Shown in pieces: positions 45,721 through 52,145 of a stretch of DNA of 52,145 nucleotides. Numbering within the stretch: the first letter of the stretch is position 1; each line of letters opens with the position of its first letter. The translations under genes were made by a program, and so were the position numbers. A model generated the notes under the pieces. The model searched no databases. It was not told the origin of the DNA and saw nothing but the letters and a program-made list of their open reading frames with translations. Source of the stretch: Candidatus Pelagibacter sp. (GTDB lineage: Bacteria; Pseudomonadota; Alphaproteobacteria; Pelagibacterales; Pelagibacteraceae); assembly GCA_028221385.1 (NCBI GenBank), contig JAOIRP010000003.1:1-52145 (forward strand), in the 5' to 3' direction.

Positions 45721-46431
45721 TTAGGACAGCTTTGATCTACCACCATCAACAGCTATTACCTGTCCAGTAACCCAAGAACTCTCTTCAGTAATTAAAAATT
45801 TTGCAAGCGCAGCAGAATCTTTTCCTTCACCCAATCTTTTAAGTGGGTGAGCTTTGGCAATACCTTCTGCGATAGTTGGATTTTTCAACATTGGTTCTGC
45901 TATTTTTGATTTAGATAAACTTGGAGCCACACAATTGACTCTAATATGTGGGGCAAATTCAGCAGCAAGAGTTACAGTCAACCCCTCTACAGCAGCCTTT
46001 GTAGAAGCAATGATCGTATGATTAGTAAATCCTCTTTGAGCAGCAACAGTCGAAAACAAAACAATTGAGCCTTTATTTTTTTTTAAACTTTCTTGAAATC
46101 CTTTGATAGCCTCAATGGCTGAATAAAGATTTAGTTTCATACATTTATTCATATCTGCTTCAGTAACCATTCTTAATGGCTTTAAATCAATAGAGCCAAC
46201 GCAGTAAGCCATACCCTTTATCTCAGCAGCATCCATTTTAACTTTTTCGATAAAACCTTCATCTAAAACATTAGCTACAGTGTAAGAGCACCCCAACTTT
46301 TCAGCAATTGCTTTAACTTCACTTTCATTTCTTGCAATCAAATGAATATCATTACCTGAATTTTTTAATTGTTCAGCTAAGCTAGAACCTACAGAGCCTG
46401 TCGCACCAAAAATAAGATATTTTTCTGACAT
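45721..46431 (-). CDS. Short-chain dehydrogenase/reductase
   Basis: This is a classical-length SDR of 236 residues. The cofactor loop is GATGSVGSSLAEQL (residues 9-22). The catalytic region has Ser in VLFSTVAAQRG, but the usual Y-x-x-x-K is replaced: HTIIASTKAAVEG has the Lys with Ile at the Tyr position, so activity may be altered. The C-terminal SWVTGQVIAVDGGRS is typical. SDRs of this kind often lie next to photolyase genes in marine bacteria. It is divergent from the photolyase-related gene across only 27 bp. Confidence 0.9.
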   Translation of the reverse strand: MSEKYLIFGATGSVGSSLAEQLKNSGNDIHLIARNESEVKAIAEKLGCSYTVANVLDEGFIEKVKMDAAEIKGMAYCVGSIDLKPLRMVTEADMNKCMKLNLYSAIEAIKGFQESLKKNKGSIVLFSTVAAQRGFTNHTIIASTKAAVEGLTVTLAAEFAPHIRVNCVAPSLSKSKIAEPMLKNPTIAEGIAKAHPLKRLGEGKDSAALAKFLITEESSWVTGQVIAVDGGRSKLS

Positions 46432-46443
46432 ATAATTTTTAAT

Positions 46444-46459
46444 TAGTTATATTTAACTA
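46444..46459. promoter_or_regulatory. Inverted repeat in a 27-bp divergent gap
   Basis: TAGTTA (46444-46449), four bases TATT, then TAACTA (46454-46459) form a perfect 6-bp inverted repeat. It ends on the first base of the photolyase-related start codon and lies in the only non-coding DNA between two divergent genes. It could be a shared operator, although such short AT repeats also arise by chance here. Confidence 0.3.
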
Positions 46460-47949
46460 TGAAGTTATTTTTTATACTTGGCAATCAATTATTTCCATTA
46501 AAATACGTAGACCGCTTCAAAAAGGACCATACGTTTTTTATGGCAGAAGATAACGGATTATGCACCTATGAAAAACATCATAAGCAAAAAATCTTGCTAT
46601 TCTTGTCTTCCATGAGGTCTTATGCAGACAGTCTTAAGAAAAATAAATATAAATTAGACTATCTAAAAATTGAAGACAAAGATTTTAAAGATGATTATTT
46701 TAAAAAATTAAAAAAAGTAATCACACAAAAAAAAACAAAAGAAATTACCAGCTTTGAAGTAGAAGATAAATTTTTTGAAAAAAAAATTTCACAATTTTTA
46801 AAAAAAGAAAAAATTATTTGGAATGTTATTCAAACCCCTATGTTTTTAAATTCTAGAGATGAGTTTAAAAATTATTTAGGAAAATCAAAAAAACCTTTTA
46901 TGGCAACTTTTTATAAAGAAGTTCGTAAAAAATCTGGAATATTGATGGGCGCAGACGGACAGCCCATTGGTGGTAAATGGAGTTTTGATGAAGATAACAG
47001 GAATAAATTGCCTAAGGACATTTCAATTCCAAAATTTCCAAAAATCAATGAAACAAGCCATACTAAAAAATTAAAACCCGTTATTGAAAAAATATTTAAA
47101 GACCACCCAGGTAGTACAAATAACTTCTGGTTAGCAACCGAATATGATGATGTAGTTAAACTTCTCAATTTTTTTATCAAAGAAAAATCTAATTTATTTG
47201 GTGACTATGAAGATGCTGTTAATCAAAAAGATAATATCTTATTTCATAGTGCTTTAAGCCCTTATATTAATCTTGGTTTAATCACTCCTGAATTTATTGT
47301 TCGAAAAGTTTTGGATTTTCATAAAAAACATAAAATCAGAATGAATTCTCTTGAAGGTTATATTCGTCAGGTAATAGGTTGGAGAGAGTTTATGCGTGGA
47401 ATTTATCAAGGTTACTCTGATGAGATGGAAACAAAAAATTTTTTTAAACATGAAAAAAAAATGAAAAGGTCTTGGTATGAAGGCACAACAGGTTTACCCC
47501 CATTGGATTATGCAATTAAAAACGCCGTTGATCATGGTTGGTCTCATCACATTGAAAGATTAATGATTTTATCAAACATTATGAATCTTTGTGAGATTAA
47601 GCCTGCGATTGTTTATAAATGGTTTATGGAAATGTTTGTAGATTCATCTGACTGGGTGATGGTACCTAATGTTTATGGTATGGGTTTATTTAGTGATGGA
47701 GGAATTTTTGCAACTAAACCATACATCTGTGGTTCTGCTTATTTCATGAAAATGATGGATTTTAAAAAAGGGGAGTGGTGTAACACAATGGATGGCCTTT
47801 ACTGGAGATTCATTGATCGAAATAGACAATTTTTTTTAAAGAATCCAAGGCTATCTATGATGGTTCGAATTTTTGATAAAATGAAAGATGAAAGAAAAAA
47901 AATGATTTTGTCTGAAGCGGATAAATTCATTAAAAAAAATACAATTTAG
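46459..47949 (+). CDS. Cryptochrome/photolyase-related protein (PF04244, prokaryotic (6-4) photolyase type)
   Basis: The N-terminal alpha/beta DPRP domain begins [10 protein letters not shown] and has the family's [18 protein letters not shown]. The C-terminal FAD domain has [32 protein letters not shown] and [14 protein letters not shown]. Known members (PhrB, CryB) hold FAD, a lumazine and a 4Fe-4S cluster on four cysteines. Here Cys-378 and Cys-441 ([12 protein letters not shown]) remain, but the paired YCxxC is replaced by a DFKKG-type stretch; Cys-424 is at a different place. The cluster may therefore be lost or altered. Length is 496 residues. DUF2256 follows directly, the common pairing. 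Confidence 0.93.
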   Translation: MKLFFILGNQLFPLKYVDRFKKDHTFFMAEDNGLCTYEKHHKQKILLFLSSMRSYADSLKKNKYKLDYLKIEDKDFKDDYFKKLKKVITQKKTKEITSFEVEDKFFEKKISQFLKKEKIIWNVIQTPMFLNSRDEFKNYLGKSKKPFMATFYKEVRKKSGILMGADGQPIGGKWSFDEDNRNKLPKDISIPKFPKINETSHTKKLKPVIEKIFKDHPGSTNNFWLATEYDDVVKLLNFFIKEKSNLFGDYEDAVNQKDNILFHSALSPYINLGLITPEFIVRKVLDFHKKHKIRMNSLEGYIRQVIGWREFMRGIYQGYSDEMETKNFFKHEKKMKRSWYEGTTGLPPLDYAIKNAVDHGWSHHIERLMILSNIMNLCEIKPAIVYKWFMEMFVDSSDWVMVPNVYGMGLFSDGGIFATKPYICGSAYFMKMMDFKKGEWCNTMDGLYWRFIDRNRQFFLKNPRLSMMVRIFDKMKDERKKMILSEADKFIKKNTI

Positions 47950-48071
47950 TGAAAAAAGAAAATTTACCCTCAAAGGTTTGTCCAGTTTGTAAAAGACCTT
48001 TCGTCTGGCGCAAAAAATGGAAGCTAAATTGGCACAAGGTAAAGTATTGTTCTAAAAAGTGTTCGAAGTGA
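47949..48071 (+). CDS. DUF2256 zinc-ribbon microprotein
   Basis: This 40-residue gene uses GTG as start, overlapping the photolyase-related stop (TAGTG). The protein contains C-P-V-C at 11-14, the signature RPFVWRKKW at 16-24 and CSKKC at 34-38, the four cysteines of a small zinc ribbon. DUF2256 proteins are typically encoded beside cryptochrome/photolyase-family genes; their function is not known. The frame ends in TGA overlapping a GTG of the next gene. Recognised from the conserved cysteine and tryptophan pattern. Confidence 0.9.
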   Translation: MKKENLPSKVCPVCKRPFVWRKKWKLNWHKVKYCSKKCSK

Positions 48072-48484
48072 TTTATTTATCTTTATTTTTTATATCCTTT
48101 TTAGCTGCAACCATTTTACCTTTTTCATCTGAGCTTACGTTAGCAGGGTTAATTAAAACATCAAATTATGATAATGTATTATTGTTAATTGTTGCAAGCT
48201 TTGGGAATGTCTTAGGTTCAGTTGTTAATTGGGTTTTAGGATTTTATTCAAGAAATCTTACTATAAAAAAATGGTTTCCATTTAAAGAAACACAAATAGA
48301 AAGATCATCAAAGTGGTTTAATAAGTTTGGTAGATGGTCGTTATTATTTACTTGGGTTCCTATTTTAGGCGACCCACTAACTTTAGTTGCAGGTTTATTG
48401 AGAGTTAGGTTTTTAGATTTTATTATTTTAGTAGCAATTGGAAAAGTAAGTAGATATCTTCTAGTCTTCTATTTGATCGGTTAA
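48068..48484 (+). CDS. YqaA/SNARE-associated (DedA-like) membrane protein
   Basis: The 138-residue protein has four membrane segments. It shows [37 protein letters not shown] and [20 protein letters not shown], the YqaA subgroup pattern of the DedA superfamily with the conserved Glu, Gly-Asp-Pro and Arg. The chosen GTG (48068) overlaps the DUF2256 stop as GTGA; a GTG three codons upstream (48059) is also possible. Such genes are often next to photolyase-related genes with DUF2256. Confidence 0.87.
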   Translation: MIYLSLFFISFLAATILPFSSELTLAGLIKTSNYDNVLLLIVASFGNVLGSVVNWVLGFYSRNLTIKKWFPFKETQIERSSKWFNKFGRWSLLFTWVPILGDPLTLVAGLLRVRFLDFIILVAIGKVSRYLLVFYLIG

Positions 48485-48487
48485 GGA

Positions 48488-49207
48488 ATGAATATAATAG
48501 TTTTACAACATATCAAAATTGAAGACCCAGGCTATATCAAAGATTTAATGTTAGCTGATGGCTTTAAATTAACTACCATAGAACTAGATGAAGGTGAAAA
48601 AATTCCAAGCGATCTAAGTAAATTTGATGGAATGTTTTGTATGGGTGGTCCAATGGATACTTTTATGGAACAAGAATACCCATGGCTAATTGAAGAAAAA
48701 AAAGCAATTAAAGAATTTGTTGTTAATTTAAAAAAACCTTATTTAGGTTTTTGTCTTGGGTGTCAATTACTAGGTGAGGTAATAGGTGGCAAGGTAGTTA
48801 AATCAAATCCAGCAGAAATTGGGATTATGGATATCAATTTTACTAAAGAAAAAAATCAAGACATCTTATTTTCAAAATTTCCAGGGCAAATTAAAAGTTT
48901 ACAGTGGCATTCTTATGAAGTGCAAGGAATAGAAAATAATAAGGATGTAACTTTACTAGCATCATCTCCTGTTACCAAATATCAAATTTTTAAATACCAA
49001 AATCATGCATATGCAATTCAATTTCATATTGAAATTAAAGAAACCACAGTAAATGAATGGGGATGCGTGCCCGAATATAAAAAAGCACTTGAAGACCAAT
49101 TAGGAGATGGAGCATTAGAAAAATTTGATAAAGCTGCCAAAAATAATATGACTGATATGAATAATTATTCTAAGATTCTTTATAAAAATTTTAAAAAAAT
49201 ATTATGA
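48488..49207 (+). CDS. Class I glutamine amidotransferase-like protein
   Basis: This stand-alone GATase domain resembles the C26/GMP-synthase glutaminase group. The nucleophile Cys is in YLGFCLGCQLLGEVIGG, and the His-x-Glu of the triad is in AIQFHIEI. MGGPMDTFMEQEYPWL is the oxyanion strand region. Length is 239 residues. Relatives include gamma-glutamyl-peptide hydrolases and proteins of unknown substrate. It follows the membrane protein gene after 3 bp and overlaps the next GNAT gene by 4 bp. Confidence 0.9.
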   Translation: MNIIVLQHIKIEDPGYIKDLMLADGFKLTTIELDEGEKIPSDLSKFDGMFCMGGPMDTFMEQEYPWLIEEKKAIKEFVVNLKKPYLGFCLGCQLLGEVIGGKVVKSNPAEIGIMDINFTKEKNQDILFSKFPGQIKSLQWHSYEVQGIENNKDVTLLASSPVTKYQIFKYQNHAYAIQFHIEIKETTVNEWGCVPEYKKALEDQLGDGALEKFDKAAKNNMTDMNNYSKILYKNFKKIL

Positions 49208-49875
49208 ATAAATCAAAACTAGGCCCTAAGGTAAAATTTAAAAAAGCAAAGTTACCATTAAAGAAAAAATTAGTTGGAAATTATACAATTCTTGAACCTT
49301 TAAATGTTAGCAAACATTCAAAAGGCTTATATACAGAATATTCAAAAGATAAAAAGAATATAATTTGGACGTACTTGCCTTATGGGCCATTTAAAACTTA
49401 TTTAAAGTTTAGAAATTGGATGAAATCATTTTGTTTAAACAAGGATCCTTTTTTTTATTCAATTTATTCTAAAAGACACAAAAAATATTGTGGAATGGCG
49501 AGCTATCTAAGGATTGAACCAGATCATGGTTCAATTGAAGTTGGGCACATTAATTATTCTCTACTTCTTCAAAATTCAGTTGAAGGAACTGAAACGATGT
49601 ATTTGATGATGAAAAATGCCTTTGAAGTTTTGGGGAACAGAAGATATGAGTGGAAATGTAATAATTTAAATTCATCCTCAAAAAAAGCAGCTCTAAGATT
49701 GGGTTTTAGATTTGAAGGTGTGTTTAGACAGATGTTTATTTTTAAGGGTAGAAGCAGAGATTCAGCCTGGTTCTCTATTTTAGATAAAGAATGGCCTAAA
49801 AATAAAAAAAGATTTTTGAATTATTTAAAAAAGATAAATTTTGATAAAAATTTTAAACAAATAAAAAAATTATAA
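49204..49875 (+). CDS. GNAT acetyltransferase, RimJ/RimL-like
   Basis: The 223-residue protein fits the GNAT_3 (RimJ/RimL) group. YTILEPLNVSKHSKGLY begins the domain. YCGMASYLRIEPDHGSIEVG gives the central strands. YEWKCNNLNSSSKKAALRLG and FRFEGVFRQMFIFKGRSRD with DSAWFSIL form the C-terminal block. The basic N-terminal tail is unusual. Members acetylate N-terminal amines or small molecules; the target here is unknown. Confidence 0.9.
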   Translation: MNKSKLGPKVKFKKAKLPLKKKLVGNYTILEPLNVSKHSKGLYTEYSKDKKNIIWTYLPYGPFKTYLKFRNWMKSFCLNKDPFFYSIYSKRHKKYCGMASYLRIEPDHGSIEVGHINYSLLLQNSVEGTETMYLMMKNAFEVLGNRRYEWKCNNLNSSSKKAALRLGFRFEGVFRQMFIFKGRSRDSAWFSILDKEWPKNKKRFLNYLKKINFDKNFKQIKKL

Positions 49876-49876
49876 A

Positions 49877-50098
49877 ATGAATAATAAATTTTTTGAATGG
49901 GCAGGGGTAGTTACAGCAATTTTATATTCCTTATTTGTAGCCTTAAATATTGGAATAGAGTTTTTGGGATTTTGTTTGTTATTATTATCAGCTATTTTAA
50001 TTGGTATCTGGGCCTATAGAGGAAGCCATAAGGGAATACTTGTATTACAATTTTTTTATGCAACTGCTGGTATAATTGGAATGATACGTTGGTTTTAA
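49877..50098 (+). CDS. Small membrane protein of unknown function
   Basis: The 73-residue protein has two to three hydrophobic segments covering almost all of its length, ending in GMIRWF. I do not recognise the family with confidence; it resembles small marine-bacterial membrane proteins found next to photolyases. It follows the GNAT gene by one base and overlaps the convergent photolyase-like gene by 4 bp. Confidence 0.65.
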   Translation: MNNKFFEWAGVVTAILYSLFVALNIGIEFLGFCLLLLSAILIGIWAYRGSHKGILVLQFFYATAGIIGMIRWF

Positions 50099-51237
50099 CT
50101 AAAATTAGTAATAATTTTTGGAATATAATTTTTAAAATTAAAAAAACCTTTATTACAATATTGCCAAGAAAACTGATCTAACTTTCTATATAAAAATTTA
50201 ATATTCTTTAATTGATTATTTTGAATAAAATCTAAATTTTCACCAACAGTTGGGTAAAGGGCATAAACTTCTTCTGTAATATTTTTTAAATCATTAATAT
50301 TAATAATTTCACAATTAATTGATTTTTCATCTAACCTTATTTTTTGATCCTCTAAAAGATTAACCTTAAATTTCAACACTTTTTCACTTAATTTGATAGT
50401 TCTATTTGTATCATTTAAAACTAGCAAAATTTTTTTAAATTTGTGTTCTTTAAAATCAGAAAATTCGAAAGTCATATTATTTTCAAATATTAATAAAGTT
50501 TTATCCTCTAAAATTTCAGAATTTAAAAAATCTTTTTTATTAATAGAGTAAGTTTTATCACTGAATATTGGTTGAGCATTTTCATTAAGTTTTATGTTTT
50601 TAAATCTATTATTAGTAAATTTATTTATATTCCATTCAGTAGCCAAATAATGTTTACCTTGAGTTTGAACACCAGCAACCCACCTCCAACCAAGAGTGTT
50701 TGATGCAGGGTCACCATCATAAAGATGTTGCATAAAAAATTCAGCACCTAATTGCCACGGTAATCCTAGTGTAAAAATCCAAATACTAGCAAACCACATT
50801 CTTGTATGGTTATGGAGATAGTTATTTTCTTTAAGCTCAATTACCCATTGATTAAAGCATTCTATATTTGTTTTACCTTCAATAGCCTCTTTATAATTTT
50901 GATTATCTTTAAATTCATTTCTAACTTTTTCTAGTTCTTGTAAGTAATCTGACCAAACATTGGGCCTTAATTCTAGCCACCCTTTCCAATAAACACGCCA
51001 TAAAACCTCTTGAATAAATTTTTCATTTTTAGAAAAAGAAAACATATTGAGAGATTTATCAATTACTTCTAACTCATTGATTACCCCATGGGTTATATAT
51101 GGAGATAAACAAGAAATATTTGATCTGTTATCAGGTCCAAAATCAAAATTTCTTAGTTTTGAATAATCTGTAAGATTTTGTTCAATAAAATTATTTAGTT
51201 GATCAACGGCTTTAGCCCTTGAAGCTTCAAATATCAT
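50095..51237 (-). CDS. Photolyase-type FAD-binding protein without N-terminal antenna domain
   Basis: The protein begins directly with a photolyase FAD-binding domain: RAKAVDQLNNFIEQNLTDY, then LSPYITHGVI, VLWRVYWKGW, YLHNHTRMWFASIWIFTLG and DGDPASNTLGWRWVAG. These include the residues that surround FAD in CPD photolyases. The alpha/beta antenna domain that normally comes first is missing. Instead residues about 235-380 form a second region with strand-like pieces (TLLIFENN, KKILLVLND, IKFLYRKLDQF), perhaps a rearranged or degenerate antenna domain placed at the C-terminus. Length is 380. Repair activity is not proven by sequence. Confidence 0.88.
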   Translation of the reverse strand: MIFEASRAKAVDQLNNFIEQNLTDYSKLRNFDFGPDNRSNISCLSPYITHGVINELEVIDKSLNMFSFSKNEKFIQEVLWRVYWKGWLELRPNVWSDYLQELEKVRNEFKDNQNYKEAIEGKTNIECFNQWVIELKENNYLHNHTRMWFASIWIFTLGLPWQLGAEFFMQHLYDGDPASNTLGWRWVAGVQTQGKHYLATEWNINKFTNNRFKNIKLNENAQPIFSDKTYSINKKDFLNSEILEDKTLLIFENNMTFEFSDFKEHKFKKILLVLNDTNRTIKLSEKVLKFKVNLLEDQKIRLDEKSINCEIININDLKNITEEVYALYPTVGENLDFIQNNQLKNIKFLYRKLDQFSWQYCNKGFFNFKNYIPKIITNFS

Positions 51238-51243
51238 TTTAAA

Positions 51244-51624
51244 CTATTTAGATTTTCTTTTCTTTAAGCCTAATTTATCACTATGTCTTAATCTAAGGAT
51301 CACTATTGCAGATGCAATTAGAACTATAGCTACAGCCTCGTAAACTAATGCTGATGGATCCATTTCTTTTCCTTGCAATATAATAAATCTCGCTAGAGCA
51401 GTTATCGCAATTAAAAGAGGTAATGTTATACTGATTGATTGTTGACTCCAAAAAACACGAACCATTGCTAGCACCTCAAGGTAAAGAAACATTAAAAGTA
51501 AATCTGCCAACATTACAGATTGATTTAGAAACATATTTTTAATTTCTATTCCAACAGCAATTACTGTACTTACTAAAATAATACACATTAATGCTAGCTG
51601 TAAAGTTTTTGCTATTTTTTCCAT
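51244..51624 (-). CDS. PsiE-like phosphate-starvation-inducible membrane protein
   Basis: The 126-residue protein has four hydrophobic segments and PsiE-family features. A charged first turn is followed by a helix ending in GIEIKNMFLNQSVMLADLLL, then YLEVLAMVRVFW and LPLLIAITALARFIILQGKE. In E. coli psiE belongs to the phosphate regulon; its biochemical role is unknown. It starts one base after the preceding gene on the minus strand, with which it overlaps by one base. Confidence 0.83.
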   Translation of the reverse strand: MEKIAKTLQLALMCIILVSTVIAVGIEIKNMFLNQSVMLADLLLMFLYLEVLAMVRVFWSQQSISITLPLLIAITALARFIILQGKEMDPSALVYEAVAIVLIASAIVILRLRHSDKLGLKKRKSK

Positions 51625-52082
51625 TACTTATCTTTACTAAATGGTAGCCATTTTTCAAACACAGATTTTGATGGACCATCATATGGGATTGAATAAGAGC
51701 TAGGGTTAGGACTTGTTAAAACCTCAATACCTTTAGAAAATACAAAAATAAATACTACAACAAAAACTATAACCATTATTTTAAATGGATCAAAATTTTT
51801 GGTTTGGAAAACACTACTAGATTGTGCCTCAGCTTTATGAAAATGTTTGAATGTCATATAAACTGCAAAAATAAGCCCGACGTGTGCAATATAGAGACCA
51901 GCCCAACCAAAAGCAAAAGTTGTATAAGAAAAAACATATAAACTAAAAACAGTTGTCCAAACAAAACTCAAAACTAATAGAATTTGTAATCTTACAGACC
52001 TTGGTAATGACCTTAAATCGTTTTTGCTATCATCAAATAAAATATTTGCTGCATCAACCATCCAATTTTTTAATGATTCCAT
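51624..52082 (-). CDS. Multi-pass membrane protein of unknown function
   Basis: I do not recognise this 152-residue protein. It has three hydrophobic segments (about residues 30-55, 58-80 and 100-122), an acidic N-terminus and a polar C-terminal tail. It is coupled to the PsiE-like gene by a one-base overlap, so the two probably work or at least are expressed together. Confidence 0.6.
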   Translation of the reverse strand: MESLKNWMVDAANILFDDSKNDLRSLPRSVRLQILLVLSFVWTTVFSLYVFSYTTFAFGWAGLYIAHVGLIFAVYMTFKHFHKAEAQSSSVFQTKNFDPFKIMVIVFVVVFIFVFSKGIEVLTSPNPSSYSIPYDGPSKSVFEKWLPFSKDK

Positions 52083-52099
52083 TAAGATAGAATAGGTAT

Positions 52100-52145
52100 T
52101 TATGAATTAAAGGCAATCGTCAAATTGTCTTCTCTTTTCATGCTA
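52100..52145 (-). CDS. Possible 3' end of an upstream minus-strand gene
   Basis: On the minus strand the last 46 bases are open and end in TAA (52100-52102), reading SMKREDNLTIAFNS. This ends 17 bp before the next start, a spacing normal for this genome. It could equally be non-coding, as the stretch is too short to judge. Confidence 0.25.
   Translation of the reverse strand, partial: SMKREDNLTIAFNS

Noticed and set aside
1..52145. CRISPR arrays, insertion sequences, prophage or rRNA genes
   Set aside because: No regularly spaced repeats, transposase, integrase, capsid or rRNA sequence was seen; the only clear tandem repeat is the one in acs.

Overview
The window is a compact, very AT-rich piece of an alphaproteobacterial chromosome. 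The base composition, tiny intergenic gaps, many 1-8 bp gene overlaps and lysine/asparagine/isoleucine-rich proteins fit the SAR11 clade (Pelagibacterales, 'Candidatus Pelagibacter' type). This assignment is inferred from gene content and order; no search was run. No transposase, phage gene, rRNA operon or CRISPR array was seen.

Region 1 (1-13.1 kb) is the left flank of the likely replication origin and reads mostly leftward: hemE-hemH-hemJ-rho, then mnmE-mnmG-rsmG-parA-parB, meeting the 3' part of holA. A probable parS centromere site lies inside rsmG (3010-3025). Three genes that look like an accessory insertion (TPR-like protein, exostosin-like glycosyltransferase, TPR-sulfotransferase) sit between mnmE and rho. 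Region 2 (13098-13381) is a 284-bp AT-rich gap between hemE and the PPDK regulator gene. Its position matches the Caulobacter/Rickettsia oriC, and it holds one perfect DnaA box plus two degenerate ones.

Region 3 (13.4-29.0 kb) reads mainly rightward from the origin: PPDK regulator-maf-aroE-coaE-dnaQ, secB/fxsA, Tim44-Smr, hslVU, hisBHAFE-HIT-GNAT, lolA-ftsK, a UbiH-type hydroxylase and a Lon-N-domain protein. Region 4 (29.0-40.2 kb) has tRNA-Gly(GCC), a pterin dehydratase, purH, a heparinase-like gene and rpe. It also has a two-subunit sodium/solute symporter (DUF4212 plus large subunit with an EF-hand loop), acetyl-CoA synthetase with an unusual basic repeat tail, an EVE protein and tsaD.

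Region 5 (40.2-44.7 kb) holds hemC-hemD, an MscS channel, yggT, folD and two tiny membrane proteins. Region 6 (44.7-51.2 kb) is the most accessory-looking stretch. It carries two unusual cryptochrome/photolyase-family proteins, a 40-residue DUF2256 zinc-ribbon gene, an SDR, a PQQ-type sugar dehydrogenase, a YqaA-like membrane protein, a class I glutamine amidotransferase and a GNAT enzyme, possibly a light- or photodamage-related cluster. The window closes with a PsiE-like gene and an unknown membrane protein.

Functionally, the window joins origin and segregation functions (oriC, parABS, ftsK) with tRNA modification, heme, histidine and shikimate synthesis, acetate uptake and activation, and light-related DNA repair. 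No gap without a gene exceeds 300 bp; the longest is the proposed origin.
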